From positions 113,201-177,200 of the forward strand of contig NZ_CABPST010000012.1 of the NCBI RefSeq assembly GCF_902459805.1: a DNA stretch of 64,000 nucleotides, in the 5' to 3' direction. This stretch comes from Pandoraea bronchicola. GTDB lineage: Bacteria; Pseudomonadota; Gammaproteobacteria; Burkholderiales; Burkholderiaceae. The position numbers were made by a program, and so were the translations under genes. The notes beneath the pieces are model-generated. The model did no database searches, was not told the DNA's origin, and saw only the letters and a program-made list of their open reading frames with translations. Each line of letters starts with the position of its first letter. Within the stretch, counting starts at the first letter, position 1. This document shows, piece after piece, positions 32,565-42,106 of this stretch.

Positions 32565-32839
32565 GGGAGTTACTCCATCAAAGAAGGGGGGAAATGCCTG
32601 CGCCCGGCAGTGACTGTGCGCCCGCAAGGATGGGGCGCGGCAGCCAGAAGCGACAGCGCGCAATCGGGCCGAATCAGTATAGGCACTTTTGCGCTGCCGC
32701 ACAGCGCGCGCCGAGGTCCGCCGGACAAGGCTTTGCGGCCGATGGACGGGCGCGCATCGTCACCTTGTTCAGCCGGCTCTCTTCACATCGGTGGCCGCGC
32801 GCTGCGGAACGTTTCGACGACCGAACCCGAATCGCGCGT

Positions 32840-33247
32840 TCACGCCGTAAGCGCGCCATCCAGCAGCTTCGCCACACCACCGAAGGCCGCCGCCTGCGAC
32901 GAGCCGATGCCGTACAGCGCACTCAATGAAGGCCCGGGATTCAGAAAGTCCACACGAACATCGTCGGCAGACACCGCCCACACCATCACTTTGAGCGGCA
33001 ACTCCAGCCCCGCATGGGGATTGGCCGCCATCACCGGCGTACCGCCCTTCGGGTTGCCGAAGAGCAGCAACCGCGTCGGGCGCAGTTCCAACCCGGCGGA
33101 CGCGGCCGCCGCGCTCTGATCGATGTCGGCGAAGATCGTCATGCCGTGCTGCTTGAGCGCATCGATCACGCGTGTGAGCGTGGCGTAGAAGTCCACCGGG
33201 CTTCGCCATGAAGTGACGGTGGCGGGATGCACGAAATCGGTTGTCAT
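32840..33247 (-). CDS. DUF302-family protein
   Basis: A 135-residue cytosolic protein starting MTTDFVHPATVTSWRSPVDF. The central TIFADIDQSAAAASAGLELRPTRLLLFGNPKGGTP is the DUF302 core, a fold of unknown function often near redox or heme genes. The C-terminal half (PLKVMVWAVSADDVRVDFLNP) also fits. It is followed by the dienelactone hydrolase gene on the same strand, 275 bases on. Confidence 0.88.
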   Translation of the reverse strand: MTTDFVHPATVTSWRSPVDFYATLTRVIDALKQHGMTIFADIDQSAAAASAGLELRPTRLLLFGNPKGGTPVMAANPHAGLELPLKVMVWAVSADDVRVDFLNPGPSLSALYGIGSSQAAAFGGVAKLLDGALTA

Positions 33248-33496
33248 ACGGGTCTCCTCGAACGCGCAGGCCGCAGTCGACAGCAACGCCTGCGCGGAGT
33301 TTGCACGGCGACGGCGTCAGTGTAACGCCGCACGCGGCCCTTGCAACGCAGCGCCCCCCAGTCCCACTGCGCCTGGGTCGTCCTTCGTTCGGCTCGCCTT
33401 ACATGCCGTTACCGTCCCCGGGCTGTGCCTCGTATGCGCGATACGCTTGCCTCAGGCGTTCGACACTCCCGCGAACGCATCTAATACGGAGTCCAT

Positions 33497-33973
33497 ATGA
33501 TGAAGCTATCGATGCGCCATACCGCGAGCACGCTTGCATTCCTGCTGACCGTGACAGCCGCCGGTATCGCCACCGCAGACCCACTGCCTCCTGCCGCGCT
33601 TGCGCCAAGTGCGCCCCCCGCCGCCGATGTCCGCGAGATGCCACCGCCGCCGGGCATGGGGCCGCACTTCGGCGGCTCGGGCCCGCGTGGTCCTGCCGGC
33701 CCGGGCGGCCCCGGCTTTGCCGCCGTTCGCACCATCGAAGAAATCGCGCATCTCTACCGCGTCGGCGGCCATCCGGAGAACGTCTTGCCGTTCTATCGCG
33801 AAACGCTTTCGCAAACACGCGACCCGATGCTGCGCCACCATCTGCGCGAAGCCATCGCGCGCGAGATGTTGAAACCGGCCGACACGACGGCCGCCATCGC
33901 GACGTTGCGCGAGCAGCTGAACGAGGACCTCGCGGCGCTGCCGCCTCCCGCCTCCGACGCCAAGCGCCGCTGA
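33497..33973 (+). CDS. Exported hypothetical protein with Pro/Gly-rich segment
   Basis: The 158-residue protein has a likely signal peptide (about residues 1-27, ending GIATA), a Pro/Gly-rich segment (MPPPPGMGPHFGG, GPRGPAGPGGPG) and a helical C-terminal half (TIEEIAHLYRVGGHPENVLPF, TRDPMLRHHLREAIAREML). I do not recognise a family. Start could be either of the two first Met codons. It is convergent with the LysR gene, with 23 bases between. Confidence 0.7.
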   Translation: MMKLSMRHTASTLAFLLTVTAAGIATADPLPPAALAPSAPPAADVREMPPPPGMGPHFGGSGPRGPAGPGGPGFAAVRTIEEIAHLYRVGGHPENVLPFYRETLSQTRDPMLRHHLREAIAREMLKPADTTAAIATLREQLNEDLAALPPPASDAKRR

Positions 33974-33996
33974 TCGCAAGTGCTATCGCCGTCTGT

Positions 33997-34929
33997 TCAA
34001 GCCGAAGGCGCCGCCATGATTCGTTCGTTCCATAGCGGCAGCCATTCCAGCAGAAACTGCGCGAATCCCTCCGTAGCGGGCGAGGCGGCGCGAGACAAGG
34101 GGCGATAGACACACACCTGCCGGATGGTCTCGGGCGCCACAACGCGCCGCATGACCAAACCGAACGGATGGGCCAGCGCCGCCACGTAGCCGGGTGTCAG
34201 CGTGGCGGCCAGCCCTTGCGCCGCGACACCGAGTGCGGTCGTCACGTTGTCGACGACATCGATGGGCGTGATACGCGCGTCGGCCGGCGCGGACAACCGC
34301 ATTTGCGCGACGCTGCGTTCATGATCGCGTCCGGCGGCAACCAGTGGCGTGTCGCGCAAGTCAGCCCAACGCACACGACGACGACGGGCAAGCGGATGAT
34401 CCGGTGTACACCACAACACCCACGGACTGTCGAACGCGGGCTCTCCCGCGACGTGCGCGCCGGTGGCGCGATTGGGGCCGATGGCGAGATCGAGATCGCC
34501 ATTGGCGACATGATCGATGAGCGCATCGACGGGCGTATCGACCACGCGCACGACGACCTTCGGCCGCGTGGCGGCGTAAGCGCGGATGGCCGCAGGCAGG
34601 GCCATCCCGGCAAGCACAAGCGGCGCCCCCACACGCACGATGCCGGCCGCGCGGTTGCGCAGATCGTCGGCGGTCTTCTCGGCGGCCTGCACATGGCGCA
34701 GCACCGATTCGGCCGAGGCGAGGAAATCGCGCCCCGCGCTGGATAGCGCCACGCGCCGGGTAGTGCGGTCGAAGATCCGGAAACCCAGCACCGATTCGAG
34801 TTCGGCAACGAGTTGGCTCACGGCGGACGACGTGAGCCCCAGCCGTTTGCCCGCCTCCGCAAAGCTGTGCAATTCGGCGATGGCCACCAGCGCTTCGAAC
34901 TGGCGGAGTGTGACGCGTGTCAGGGGCAT
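33997..34929 (-). CDS. LysR-family transcriptional regulator
   Basis: The 310-residue protein has an N-terminal helix-turn-helix (TLRQFEALVAIAELHSFAEA, GLTSSAVSQLVAELE) and a periplasmic-binding-protein-like effector domain. It is divergent from the tyrB-like aminotransferase gene, the classic position for a LysR regulator acting on its neighbour. The intergenic site CCAAAATCGATTGATTGT recurs exactly before hpaH. Its inducer is probably an aromatic acid or aromatic amino acid derivative, by context only. Confidence 0.92.
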   Translation of the reverse strand: MPLTRVTLRQFEALVAIAELHSFAEAGKRLGLTSSAVSQLVAELESVLGFRIFDRTTRRVALSSAGRDFLASAESVLRHVQAAEKTADDLRNRAAGIVRVGAPLVLAGMALPAAIRAYAATRPKVVVRVVDTPVDALIDHVANGDLDLAIGPNRATGAHVAGEPAFDSPWVLWCTPDHPLARRRRVRWADLRDTPLVAAGRDHERSVAQMRLSAPADARITPIDVVDNVTTALGVAAQGLAATLTPGYVAALAHPFGLVMRRVVAPETIRQVCVYRPLSRAASPATEGFAQFLLEWLPLWNERIMAAPSA

Positions 34930-34964
34930 GGCGTGTCGATTATCAAGTTTCGCTTACGAATAGA

Positions 34965-35007
34965 CCAAAATCGATTGATTGTTCCGTAAAGGGGCCTCGC
35001 CCACAAT
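34965..35007 (+). promoter_or_regulatory. LysR-type operator and promoter of the aminotransferase gene
   Basis: CCAAAATCGATTGATTGT (34965-34982) overlaps the -35 (TTGTTC, 34979-34984), with CACAAT (35002-35007) as -10 at 17 bases. A further partial inverted copy ACAATCGATTTT lies at 35003-35014. An activator site that overlaps the -35 from upstream is usual for LysR control. The 18-mer recurs at 43832-43849. Confidence 0.6.
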
Positions 35008-35063
35008 CGATTTTCAAAATTCCCCGTCGAATCCCCATCGAATCGGTAAGGAGCGAGACCCTC

Positions 35064-36263
35064 ATGTTTTCCCACGTCGACGCCTATCCCGGCGACCCCA
35101 TCCTTGGCCTGAACGAGGCTTTCGGCCACGATCCACGACAGCACAAGGTCAATTTATCGATTGGCATCTACTTCGACGACAACGGGCGTCTGCCGGTGAT
35201 GCAAGCCGTGCGCGAGGCCGAGGCCGCCGTGCTGGCGGATATCGGCCCTCGCCCCTATCTGCCGATGGCCGGCACGCCAACGTATCGCGACGCCGTGCAG
35301 GCGCTCGTCTTCGGCGACGAGAACGCCGCGCGACGCGAGCAACGCATTGCCACGTTGCAGACGCTGGGTGGTGGTGGCGCGCTGCGTGTGGGGGCTGACT
35401 TTCTCAAGCGCTACTTCCCCGAGAGCACCGTCTGGATCAGCGATCCGAGCTGGGACAACCATCGCGTGGTGTTCGAGAGCGCGGACTTTCCCGTGCAGTC
35501 TTACCCGTATTACGACGACGCCACGGGCGGGCTGCGTTTCGACGCCATGCTCGAGACGCTGGCGTCGTTGCCGCCGCGCAGCATCGTGTTGCTGCATGCC
35601 TGCTGTCACAACCCGACTGGCGTCGATCTCACGCCGGCGCAATGGCAGACGCTCGTGCCGGTGCTGCGTGAGCGCGGCCTCATTGCCTTCGTCGACATGG
35701 CGTACCAGGGCTTCGGTGACGGCCTCGAAGCCGACGCCTTCGCCGTGCGCGCGCTGACCGATGCGGGTGTCCCGACCGTGGTGGCCAATTCGTTCTCGAA
35801 GAACTTCTCGCTGTACGGCGAGCGATGCGGCGCGCTGTCGGTGGTATGCGCCACGGCGCACGAGGCGTCACGCGTGTTCGGCCAACTCACCGGCACGGTG
35901 CGCGCGAACTACAGCAATCCGCCGACGCATGGCGCGCGGCTCGTCGCACAAGTGTTGACGACGCCCGCGCTGCGGCGCGCGTGGGAAGCCGAACTGGACG
36001 GCATGCGCACGCGCATCGCCACGATGCGGGCGCAGATTCACGCGCGACTCGCGGCGCACGTGAGTGGCGAGAAACTCTCCCGCTACCTCGCGCAGCGCGG
36101 CATGTTCACGTACACGGGACTGTCGGCCGCACAGGCCGATGCGCTGCGCGAGACCCACGGCGTCTATCTGCTGCGCTCCGGGCGCATGTGTGTGGCCGGC
36201 CTGAACACGCGCAACGTCGACACCGTGGCACATGCCATCGCGCAGGTGCTCGCCCAGGGCTGA
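35064..36263 (+). CDS. tyrB: Aromatic amino acid aminotransferase (TyrB-like)
   Basis: Pyridoxal-phosphate transaminase acting on tyrosine, phenylalanine and aspartate-type substrates. The 399-residue protein starts MFSHVDAYPGDPILGLNEAF, with AAGGAG before it. It has IQTLGG-type TLQTLGGGGALRVG, HACCHNPTGVDL, the Schiff-base Lys in NSFSKNFSLYGER, and the substrate-binding Arg near the C-terminus (SGRMCVAGLN). Length and motifs match TyrB closely. Divergent LysR and downstream transporter suggest a catabolic rather than biosynthetic role. Confidence 0.9.
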   Translation: MFSHVDAYPGDPILGLNEAFGHDPRQHKVNLSIGIYFDDNGRLPVMQAVREAEAAVLADIGPRPYLPMAGTPTYRDAVQALVFGDENAARREQRIATLQTLGGGGALRVGADFLKRYFPESTVWISDPSWDNHRVVFESADFPVQSYPYYDDATGGLRFDAMLETLASLPPRSIVLLHACCHNPTGVDLTPAQWQTLVPVLRERGLIAFVDMAYQGFGDGLEADAFAVRALTDAGVPTVVANSFSKNFSLYGERCGALSVVCATAHEASRVFGQLTGTVRANYSNPPTHGARLVAQVLTTPALRRAWEAELDGMRTRIATMRAQIHARLAAHVSGEKLSRYLAQRGMFTYTGLSAAQADALRETHGVYLLRSGRMCVAGLNTRNVDTVAHAIAQVLAQG

Positions 36264-36340
36264 GACCGCCCGGCAGGAAGACACGGAGTGCATGCCTCCG
36301 ACGAACGCATGCTCAACACATAACAACGACTGGAGACAAC

Positions 36341-37627
36341 ATGACCACTGCCACTGCCGCCGGTGCCCGCATCGGCCGCGACGCTTCCTCACACACCTGG
36401 CGCGCGGTCGTATCCGCGTCCATCGGTAACGCGCTCGAATGGTTCGATCTCGTCGTGTACGGTTTTTTCGCCGTCACCATCGCGAAGCTGTTCTTCCCCG
36501 CGCACGACGACACGACCTCCCTGCTGCTGACGCTCGGCACGTTCGGCGTGTCGTTCTTCATGCGGCCGCTGGGCGCCGTCGTGATCGGCGTATATGCCGA
36601 TCGCCGGGGACGTCGCGAGGCGCTGACACTGACTATCCTGCTGATGATGGCGGGCACGGCGATCATTGCCTTCATGCCCACGTACCAGACGATTGGCGTG
36701 TTGGCGCCAATGGGCATCGTGCTGGCGCGCATGATTCAGGGCTTCTCGGCAGGCGGCGAGTTCGGCAGCGCAACGGCCTTCCTTGCCGAGCACGCACCGA
36801 AACGGCGCGGCTTTTTCGCGAGCTTTCAGGTGGCGAGTCAAGGGCTGACGACATTGCTCGCAGCCGGCTTCGGCGCGGTGCTCACAAGCACGCTCTCGCC
36901 AGAGCAGATGCAAAGCTGGGGCTGGCGCGTGCCGTTCCTGTTCGGTTTGCTGATCGGACCGGTGGCGTATTACATCCGTCGCCATGTCAGCGAGACGCCC
37001 GAGTTTCTCGAGGCCGAACCGACGCAAACGCCGCTGCGCGACACGTTCGAGCATCAGAAGATGCGCTTGCTGCTGGCTGTCGGCGCCGTGGTCGTTGCAA
37101 CGGTCTCGACTTATCTCGTGCTGTACATGCCGACGTATGCGATCAAACAACTCGGGTTGCCCGCATCGGTGGCTTTCGCGGCAACGGTAGCAACGGGGAT
37201 CGTGCAGATGTTCCTGTCGCCGGTCGTGGGGGCGTGGTCCGATCGTGTGGGGCGTGCAAAGCCGATGATGATCGCGGCAGCGGCATTGCTGGTGTTGATC
37301 TGGCCGATGTTCTGGCTGCTCTCGACCTACCCGAGCTTCGGCATGATGCTCGCTTTGCAGACGTTGCTTGGGGTGCTGATGACGGTGTACTTCGCACCGC
37401 TGCCGGCGCTCGCGTCGGAGATCTTCCCGGTGAAGACCCGCACGACGGGTTTGTCGCTCTCGTACAACCTGTCGGTGACGTGCTTCGGCGGCTTCGCACC
37501 GTTCATTCTGACGTGGCTGATCAACGTGACGGGCAGCAAGCTCGCACCGAGCTTCTACATGATGGCCGCTGCCGCCGTGGGCCTCGCCGCCCTGAGTCAG
37601 GTGTACCGGCATACGGGGGTGCGGTGA
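36341..37627 (+). CDS. MFS transporter, metabolite:H+ symporter type
   Basis: Twelve-helix inner-membrane symporter of the MHS family, which imports organic acids such as alpha-ketoglutarate, proline, citrate or aromatic acids. The start MTTATAAGARIG gives 428 residues. Landmarks are GNALEWFDLVVYGFFAVTIA in helix 1, RPLGAVVIGVYADRRGRREAL between helices 2 and 3, and QGFSAGGEFGSATAFLAEHA. It follows the aminotransferase by 77 bases and very likely shares its transcript. Confidence 0.92.
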   Translation: MTTATAAGARIGRDASSHTWRAVVSASIGNALEWFDLVVYGFFAVTIAKLFFPAHDDTTSLLLTLGTFGVSFFMRPLGAVVIGVYADRRGRREALTLTILLMMAGTAIIAFMPTYQTIGVLAPMGIVLARMIQGFSAGGEFGSATAFLAEHAPKRRGFFASFQVASQGLTTLLAAGFGAVLTSTLSPEQMQSWGWRVPFLFGLLIGPVAYYIRRHVSETPEFLEAEPTQTPLRDTFEHQKMRLLLAVGAVVVATVSTYLVLYMPTYAIKQLGLPASVAFAATVATGIVQMFLSPVVGAWSDRVGRAKPMMIAAAALLVLIWPMFWLLSTYPSFGMMLALQTLLGVLMTVYFAPLPALASEIFPVKTRTTGLSLSYNLSVTCFGGFAPFILTWLINVTGSKLAPSFYMMAAAAVGLAALSQVYRHTGVR

Positions 37628-37650
37628 TGCCGGGCGGCTGACCGGCCAAT

Positions 37651-37679
37651 AAAATAAGGGGCGCCGAGGCGCCCCTTTT
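37651..37679. terminator. Bidirectional terminator between the two arms of the aromatic locus
   Basis: Stem GGGGCGCC/GGCGCCCC (37658-37665/37668-37675) with A-run before and TTTT after. It can stop both the rightward transporter transcript and the leftward catabolic one. Confidence 0.8.
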
Positions 37680-37701
37680 CTCACGTCGTCAGTCGACCGG
37701 C

Positions 37702-38691
37702 CTACTGCGGATATAACCCATGCACGCGCCCGAAGAGGCGCGTAAGGCCGAGCAAGGCGTCGATGTTGGGCGTGGGGACCGACACGCGCTGCCCGATCTC
37801 CCGAACCACGCTGACCAGCGCATCGAGTTCGATGGGACGCCCGGCTTCCACGTCCTGCAACATCGAGGTTTTGAACGCGCCCAGCTTCGCCGTCACCTCG
37901 TGGCGGTCTTCCGGCGACTGATCGATCGCACAGCCAATCTTCGCGCCGATAGCCGCCGCCTCGCGCATCGCCGCCGAACAGAACGTGCGCACGAGCGGAT
38001 CGTCCAGTAAGCGGTCGATGGTCGCGCCCGTGATCGCCGATACCGGGTTCATCGTCAGATTCCCCCACAGCTTGTACCAGATGTCGAGACGCACGTTCTC
38101 CGACGCCTTCACATCGAATCCCGCCCGCTCGAGCCGTGCGGCGAGCCGCTGCACGCGCTCGCTCATGCCGCCGCCCGGTTCGCCGATGATGAGGCCTCGC
38201 CCCATCTTGTGATCGACCAACCCCGGCGCCGGTGTCGCGGCACTTGCATGCACCACGCAACCGATGACGCTCGCCTGCGGAATCGCGGCGCCAATCGCGC
38301 CATCCGGATCGACGCTCGTCAACGTGTCGTCGCCAAAGGGCGCCACCCCCTTGCAGAACCACCACGGCACGCCGTTCATCGCGGGCAGCACCAGCGTCTG
38401 CGGCCCGAGCAACGGTGCGACGGACGCGGCGACCTGCGTGAGCGCCGGTCCCTTCACCGCAATCACGACCAGGTCCTGAACGCCGAGTTTGGCGGCATCC
38501 TCCAACGGATGTGCCGCCGCGACCGGCGCCGCCGTCAACGTCTCGCCTTGCTTCACTCGCCAGCCGCGCTCACGCAGCGCCGCCAGCGTCGCGCCGCGCG
38601 CCAGCGCACTGACCTGCGCGTCCCCCGTTGCGGCGAGCTTCAAACCGAGCAAGCCACCGATGGCGCCCGCGCCAATGATCGTCACCTTCAT
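37702..38691 (-). CDS. Ketopantoate reductase family oxidoreductase
   Basis: NAD(P)-dependent reductase of the PanE/ApbA family, 329 residues from MKVTIIGAGAIGGLLG, which is the Rossmann fold. ALTQVAASVAPLLGPQTLVLPAMNGVPWWF and the C-terminal helical domain (KLWGNLTMNPVSAITGATIDRLL) are characteristic, with the conserved Lys and Asn. As the last gene of a catabolic operon it more likely acts on a 2-keto acid from the pathway than on ketopantoate, but that is inference. Confidence 0.85.
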   Translation of the reverse strand: MKVTIIGAGAIGGLLGLKLAATGDAQVSALARGATLAALRERGWRVKQGETLTAAPVAAAHPLEDAAKLGVQDLVVIAVKGPALTQVAASVAPLLGPQTLVLPAMNGVPWWFCKGVAPFGDDTLTSVDPDGAIGAAIPQASVIGCVVHASAATPAPGLVDHKMGRGLIIGEPGGGMSERVQRLAARLERAGFDVKASENVRLDIWYKLWGNLTMNPVSAITGATIDRLLDDPLVRTFCSAAMREAAAIGAKIGCAIDQSPEDRHEVTAKLGAFKTSMLQDVEAGRPIELDALVSVVREIGQRVSVPTPNIDALLGLTRLFGRVHGLYPQ

Positions 38692-38695
38692 TCCT

Positions 38696-39646
38696 TCACT
38701 CCTGTCGATGGGCCGCGAGGCGATAGTTTTCCTTGAATCGCTCCGGCACACGTTCGTCAAAACCCAGCGCCACCCGGCGCACTTCCGGACTGTCGCCCGG
38801 CGCATGCCCCACACCGAGCGCCGCCGCGCGCGGCGCATCGATACGCACGACCATGCCGCAGAGCCGGCCGAGGCCGGTGATCTCGCACTCCACGAAATCA
38901 CCGGCCTCCACGGAGCGCGAATGACAGGGCGTGCCCATCAGAATCACGTCGCCCGGCATCAATGTGATATGCCGCGCAAGATCCGCGATCACGTAATGCG
39001 GGCCCCAGATCGTCTCGTCGCCGATGTGCGCTTCCTGCACGACACGTCCATTGCGATAGGTGCGCAAGGTCTGCTCGAACAAATTGACGCCGCGCACGAT
39101 GCCCGGTCCGATGGGCAACAGCGTGTCCGCCCCCTTCACACGCAGCATCGACCCCTGATCCGTATCGCGAAAGTCCTGCAAGCCCATATCCAGCGCCGGG
39201 CAGAACCCTTCGATGTAATCCCACGCCTCGTCAGGCAACACATTCCGGCACGTGCGCCCGATCACCACGGCGTACTCACCCTCATAGTTCAGATATCGGC
39301 AATCCGCCGGCTTGAGGATCTGCCCGCCGTGTCCGTTGAGCGACGTTGGAGGCTTCGTAAAGTACGTCGGCGTGTCGGTCGGCTTCGGCTTGTTGCGCGT
39401 CTCCATGCTACGCGAGCGATACGAGATATGCACGGCGATGATTTTTGACGGATCCACCGGAGGCAGATGCGCCACCGTCTGCGGATCGACCATGCGACCG
39501 TCATCGAGCCGCAGCAGTCCACGCTCGTTGCCTTGCTCGATGATCGTGCCCCAGAACGCACTGCCGCCCAACAAAATGCGACGGCGTTCGACGCGCGGGC
39601 CGCACATCACGGCCGGCAATTCTCGTAGTGGAAATTCGAAGTTCAT
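38696..39646 (-). CDS. Fumarylacetoacetate hydrolase family protein
   Basis: The 316-residue protein has the FAH-fold metal site (EYAVVIGR and the following Asp in GLQDFRDTD) and TLMPGDVILMGTPC. In homoprotocatechuate pathways, members of this family act as isomerase/decarboxylase (HpaG) or hydrolase. It sits 12 bases downstream of the dioxygenase gene and 4 bases from the reductase gene, so it is part of the operon. No separate hpaF isomerase is present; this protein may perform the equivalent step. Confidence 0.85.
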   Translation of the reverse strand: MNFEFPLRELPAVMCGPRVERRRILLGGSAFWGTIIEQGNERGLLRLDDGRMVDPQTVAHLPPVDPSKIIAVHISYRSRSMETRNKPKPTDTPTYFTKPPTSLNGHGGQILKPADCRYLNYEGEYAVVIGRTCRNVLPDEAWDYIEGFCPALDMGLQDFRDTDQGSMLRVKGADTLLPIGPGIVRGVNLFEQTLRTYRNGRVVQEAHIGDETIWGPHYVIADLARHITLMPGDVILMGTPCHSRSVEAGDFVECEITGLGRLCGMVVRIDAPRAAALGVGHAPGDSPEVRRVALGFDERVPERFKENYRLAAHRQE

Positions 39647-39658
39647 GGTCTCGCCTTG

Positions 39659-40522
39659 TCAGAGGGTGTCGAACCAGATATGCACATTGCCGGTGCCGCG
39701 CGCGTTCTCGTACTCTGATAACACCGTGCCCGCGTGACGGCACGCCGCGCCGCCCAGCGCGCCGACCATCTGCAAATAGTGCGCCCCGTGCGCCTCCCAC
39801 GGCCGCTTGCGGTAATCGTCGTCCCAATCCGCCAGAATCTGGTCGTGACGCCCTTCCCGGAATGCCTCGATCGCCCGTTTGTCGCTCTCGATGTTCTCCG
39901 GACGCGACACATTGCTCTCGTGGAAGATGCGCGGATGATTGGGCTTCCAGTCAATGCCGTTGAACCTGTGACTCAACGCCCCCGACGCCAGCATCACCAC
40001 GCGCAGATCGCTGCGGCGAATCGCCTCGCCGATCACTTCGCCCGACTGCAGGAAGTGTGGCGTCTCGCAGTTCTGGCACGAACTCACGGTGACGATCGGC
40101 CACGCGTCGAGCCGCATTTGCTTGATGACGTTGATCGTCGGGTAGTGACGCGGCAGATCGGGATGCTGCACGGCACGCGCACGCACGCCACGCTCGCGCG
40201 CGACGGCTTCGACGCCCAGCGCCAGCGCTGGATGCCCACGATAGTCATACGGCACGCCGTGCAGGTACCAGGGCATTTCATCGGAGATATACATGCCCGA
40301 GTAGTGCGCCCCGCCATCGATGAGGTGATAGCCCGTCGTGAACCAGTGAGAGTCGAAGATCACGATGACGTCCGGACGGGCCGCCGCGATACGCTCACGC
40401 ACCCGCGCATAGCCGGGGATCAGGTCCGAATCCGCGCCCGCGCCCTGCAACACGCGAAACTCCTCACACTGCATCAGGCCGGGGTGATGCGACACCAGTG
40501 CCGCGCCGACGATCTGTCCCAT
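39659..40522 (-). CDS. hpaD: Class III extradiol ring-cleavage dioxygenase (HpaD/HpcB-like)
   Basis: Non-heme iron(II) enzyme that opens catecholic rings. The 287-residue protein starts MGQIVGAALVSHHPGLM, after AGAGGAG. DVIVIFDSHWFTTGYHLIDG and VVMLASGALSHRFNGIDW match homoprotocatechuate 2,3-dioxygenase HpcB, with the ligand histidines in SHHPG, SHW and LSHR. The true substrate could be homoprotocatechuate or another catechol with a short carboxyl side chain. The dehydrogenase gene is 49 bases upstream. Confidence 0.8.
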   Translation of the reverse strand: MGQIVGAALVSHHPGLMQCEEFRVLQGAGADSDLIPGYARVRERIAAARPDVIVIFDSHWFTTGYHLIDGGAHYSGMYISDEMPWYLHGVPYDYRGHPALALGVEAVARERGVRARAVQHPDLPRHYPTINVIKQMRLDAWPIVTVSSCQNCETPHFLQSGEVIGEAIRRSDLRVVMLASGALSHRFNGIDWKPNHPRIFHESNVSRPENIESDKRAIEAFREGRHDQILADWDDDYRKRPWEAHGAHYLQMVGALGGAACRHAGTVLSEYENARGTGNVHIWFDTL

Positions 40523-40571
40523 GTTGCTCTCCTCTGTTCTCATCTCGTTGTCATGTCGCCGCGCTGACGCA

Positions 40572-42047
40572 TCAGCGATGGCTGAAGCTCGCCTTGAACG
40601 GCTGCTTGGGCACGACGACATCCTTCACGTCGCAAAAGAATTCGAAACTCCAGTCGCCGCCTTCGCGGCCAATGCCCGAGCGCTTGATGCCGCCGAACGG
40701 GGCGGCCAGGTCGCGAATGCCGAAGCTGTTGATCCAGATGAAGCCGGTGCGTACGCGCTGCGCCACCGCGATGGCATGCGCCTCGTCGCCATAGCAGACG
40801 CCACCCAGTCCGTAGTCCGTGCCGTTGGCCATGGCCACGACCTCGTCGTCGTCTCCGAACGTTTGCAGCGTGAGCACTGGCCCGAAGACTTCCTGTTGCA
40901 CGATCTCGTCGCCCTGACGCAGGCCAGTGAGTAGCGTCGGCGCGAAGTACTGCGCACCGAACGCATGCCGCGTGCCGCCCCACAGCACGCGGGCTCCGGC
41001 CGCTACGGCACGCTCGACGAAACCCTGCACGCGCTCGAGTTGACGCATGTGAATAATCGGGCCGATCTCGGTCGCCGCGTCGCGCGGATCGCCCACGACC
41101 AGCCGCTCGACCTGCGCGCGCAGTTTCTCGGCGAATGCAGACGCCACATCGGCATGCACAAGCAAACGCGTGCCCGCCAGGCACACCTGCCCGGCATTGC
41201 GATACATCAGCGCGGCGGTCGCGGCGGCAGCGTCGAGATCGGCATCCGCCAGCACAATGAAGGCCGACTTGCCGCCCAGTTCCAGACTGCAAGGCACGAG
41301 GTTCTCCGCCGCCGTCTTCGCAATCCACTTGGCCGTCGCCACCGATCCGGTAAACGAAATGCGCGCGAGCCGCGCGTCGCTCACGAGCGCGGCCCCCGTT
41401 TGCGCACCCGTGCCTTGCAGCAGATTGAACACGCCCCGGGGTAACCCCGCCTCGTGAGCGCAGTCGGCGAGCAGCGAGGAAGTGAGCGGCGCCCACTCCG
41501 GCGCCTTCAACACCACCGTGTTGCCAGACGCGAGCGCCGGGCCGATCTTCCACGTCGCGAGCATCAGCGGCGAATTCCACGGGGTGATCACCGCGACGAC
41601 GCCTGCCGGGTCGTGCCGCACGAGGTGACGCGCCTGCGGCGTCTCGATCACGCGGTCCTGCAAGGTCAGGGCATGTTCGGCGAACCATGTGATGTTTTGC
41701 ATGGCGCGCGGCACCACGCCGTGCGCCATGCGCGAGCGCAATACGCCGGCGTCGGAACTCTCCAGCGTTGCGAAGGCATCGGCGCGGCGTCCGATCGCTT
41801 CGGCGAATCGCTGAAGATACGGCTGACGCCCTGCCGCACCCAGCGCTGCCCACGCCGGAAACGCCTGGGCCGCCGACGCGACCGCCGCTTCGACGTGCGC
41901 CAGACTGCCGCTGGCGATGTCGCCAAGCCGGGTCTGGTCGATGGGCGAAACACACGCGAAGGTGTCGTCGGACGCCACACGGCGGCCATCGATATAGTGG
42001 TCGGGCGAAACCGATACGCCTGCGACGTCAAAACGGGGAGCACTCAT
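40572..42047 (-). CDS. hpaE: Aldehyde dehydrogenase, HpaE-like
   Basis: NAD-dependent dehydrogenase that should oxidise the ring-cleavage semialdehyde to the acid. The 491-residue protein has ITPWNSPLMLATWKIGPALA, the general-base Glu in LELGGKSA, and the nucleophilic Cys in NAGQVCLAGTRL. The C-terminal APFGGIKRSGIGREGGDWSF matches 5-carboxymethyl-2-hydroxymuconate semialdehyde dehydrogenase. GGAGA stands before the ATG. Confidence 0.85.
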   Translation of the reverse strand: MSAPRFDVAGVSVSPDHYIDGRRVASDDTFACVSPIDQTRLGDIASGSLAHVEAAVASAAQAFPAWAALGAAGRQPYLQRFAEAIGRRADAFATLESSDAGVLRSRMAHGVVPRAMQNITWFAEHALTLQDRVIETPQARHLVRHDPAGVVAVITPWNSPLMLATWKIGPALASGNTVVLKAPEWAPLTSSLLADCAHEAGLPRGVFNLLQGTGAQTGAALVSDARLARISFTGSVATAKWIAKTAAENLVPCSLELGGKSAFIVLADADLDAAAATAALMYRNAGQVCLAGTRLLVHADVASAFAEKLRAQVERLVVGDPRDAATEIGPIIHMRQLERVQGFVERAVAAGARVLWGGTRHAFGAQYFAPTLLTGLRQGDEIVQQEVFGPVLTLQTFGDDDEVVAMANGTDYGLGGVCYGDEAHAIAVAQRVRTGFIWINSFGIRDLAAPFGGIKRSGIGREGGDWSFEFFCDVKDVVVPKQPFKASFSHR

Positions 42048-42106
42048 GCCATGTCTCCAGGGGAATGTTTGGGGGATGCGTGGGGGCGCGGCGTGCTTCG
42101 CGCCGT

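Noticed and set aside
36389-38365. 658-residue open frame on the minus strand
   Set aside because: Antisense to the MFS transporter, and it crosses a strong terminator and the C-terminal half of the reductase gene in another register.
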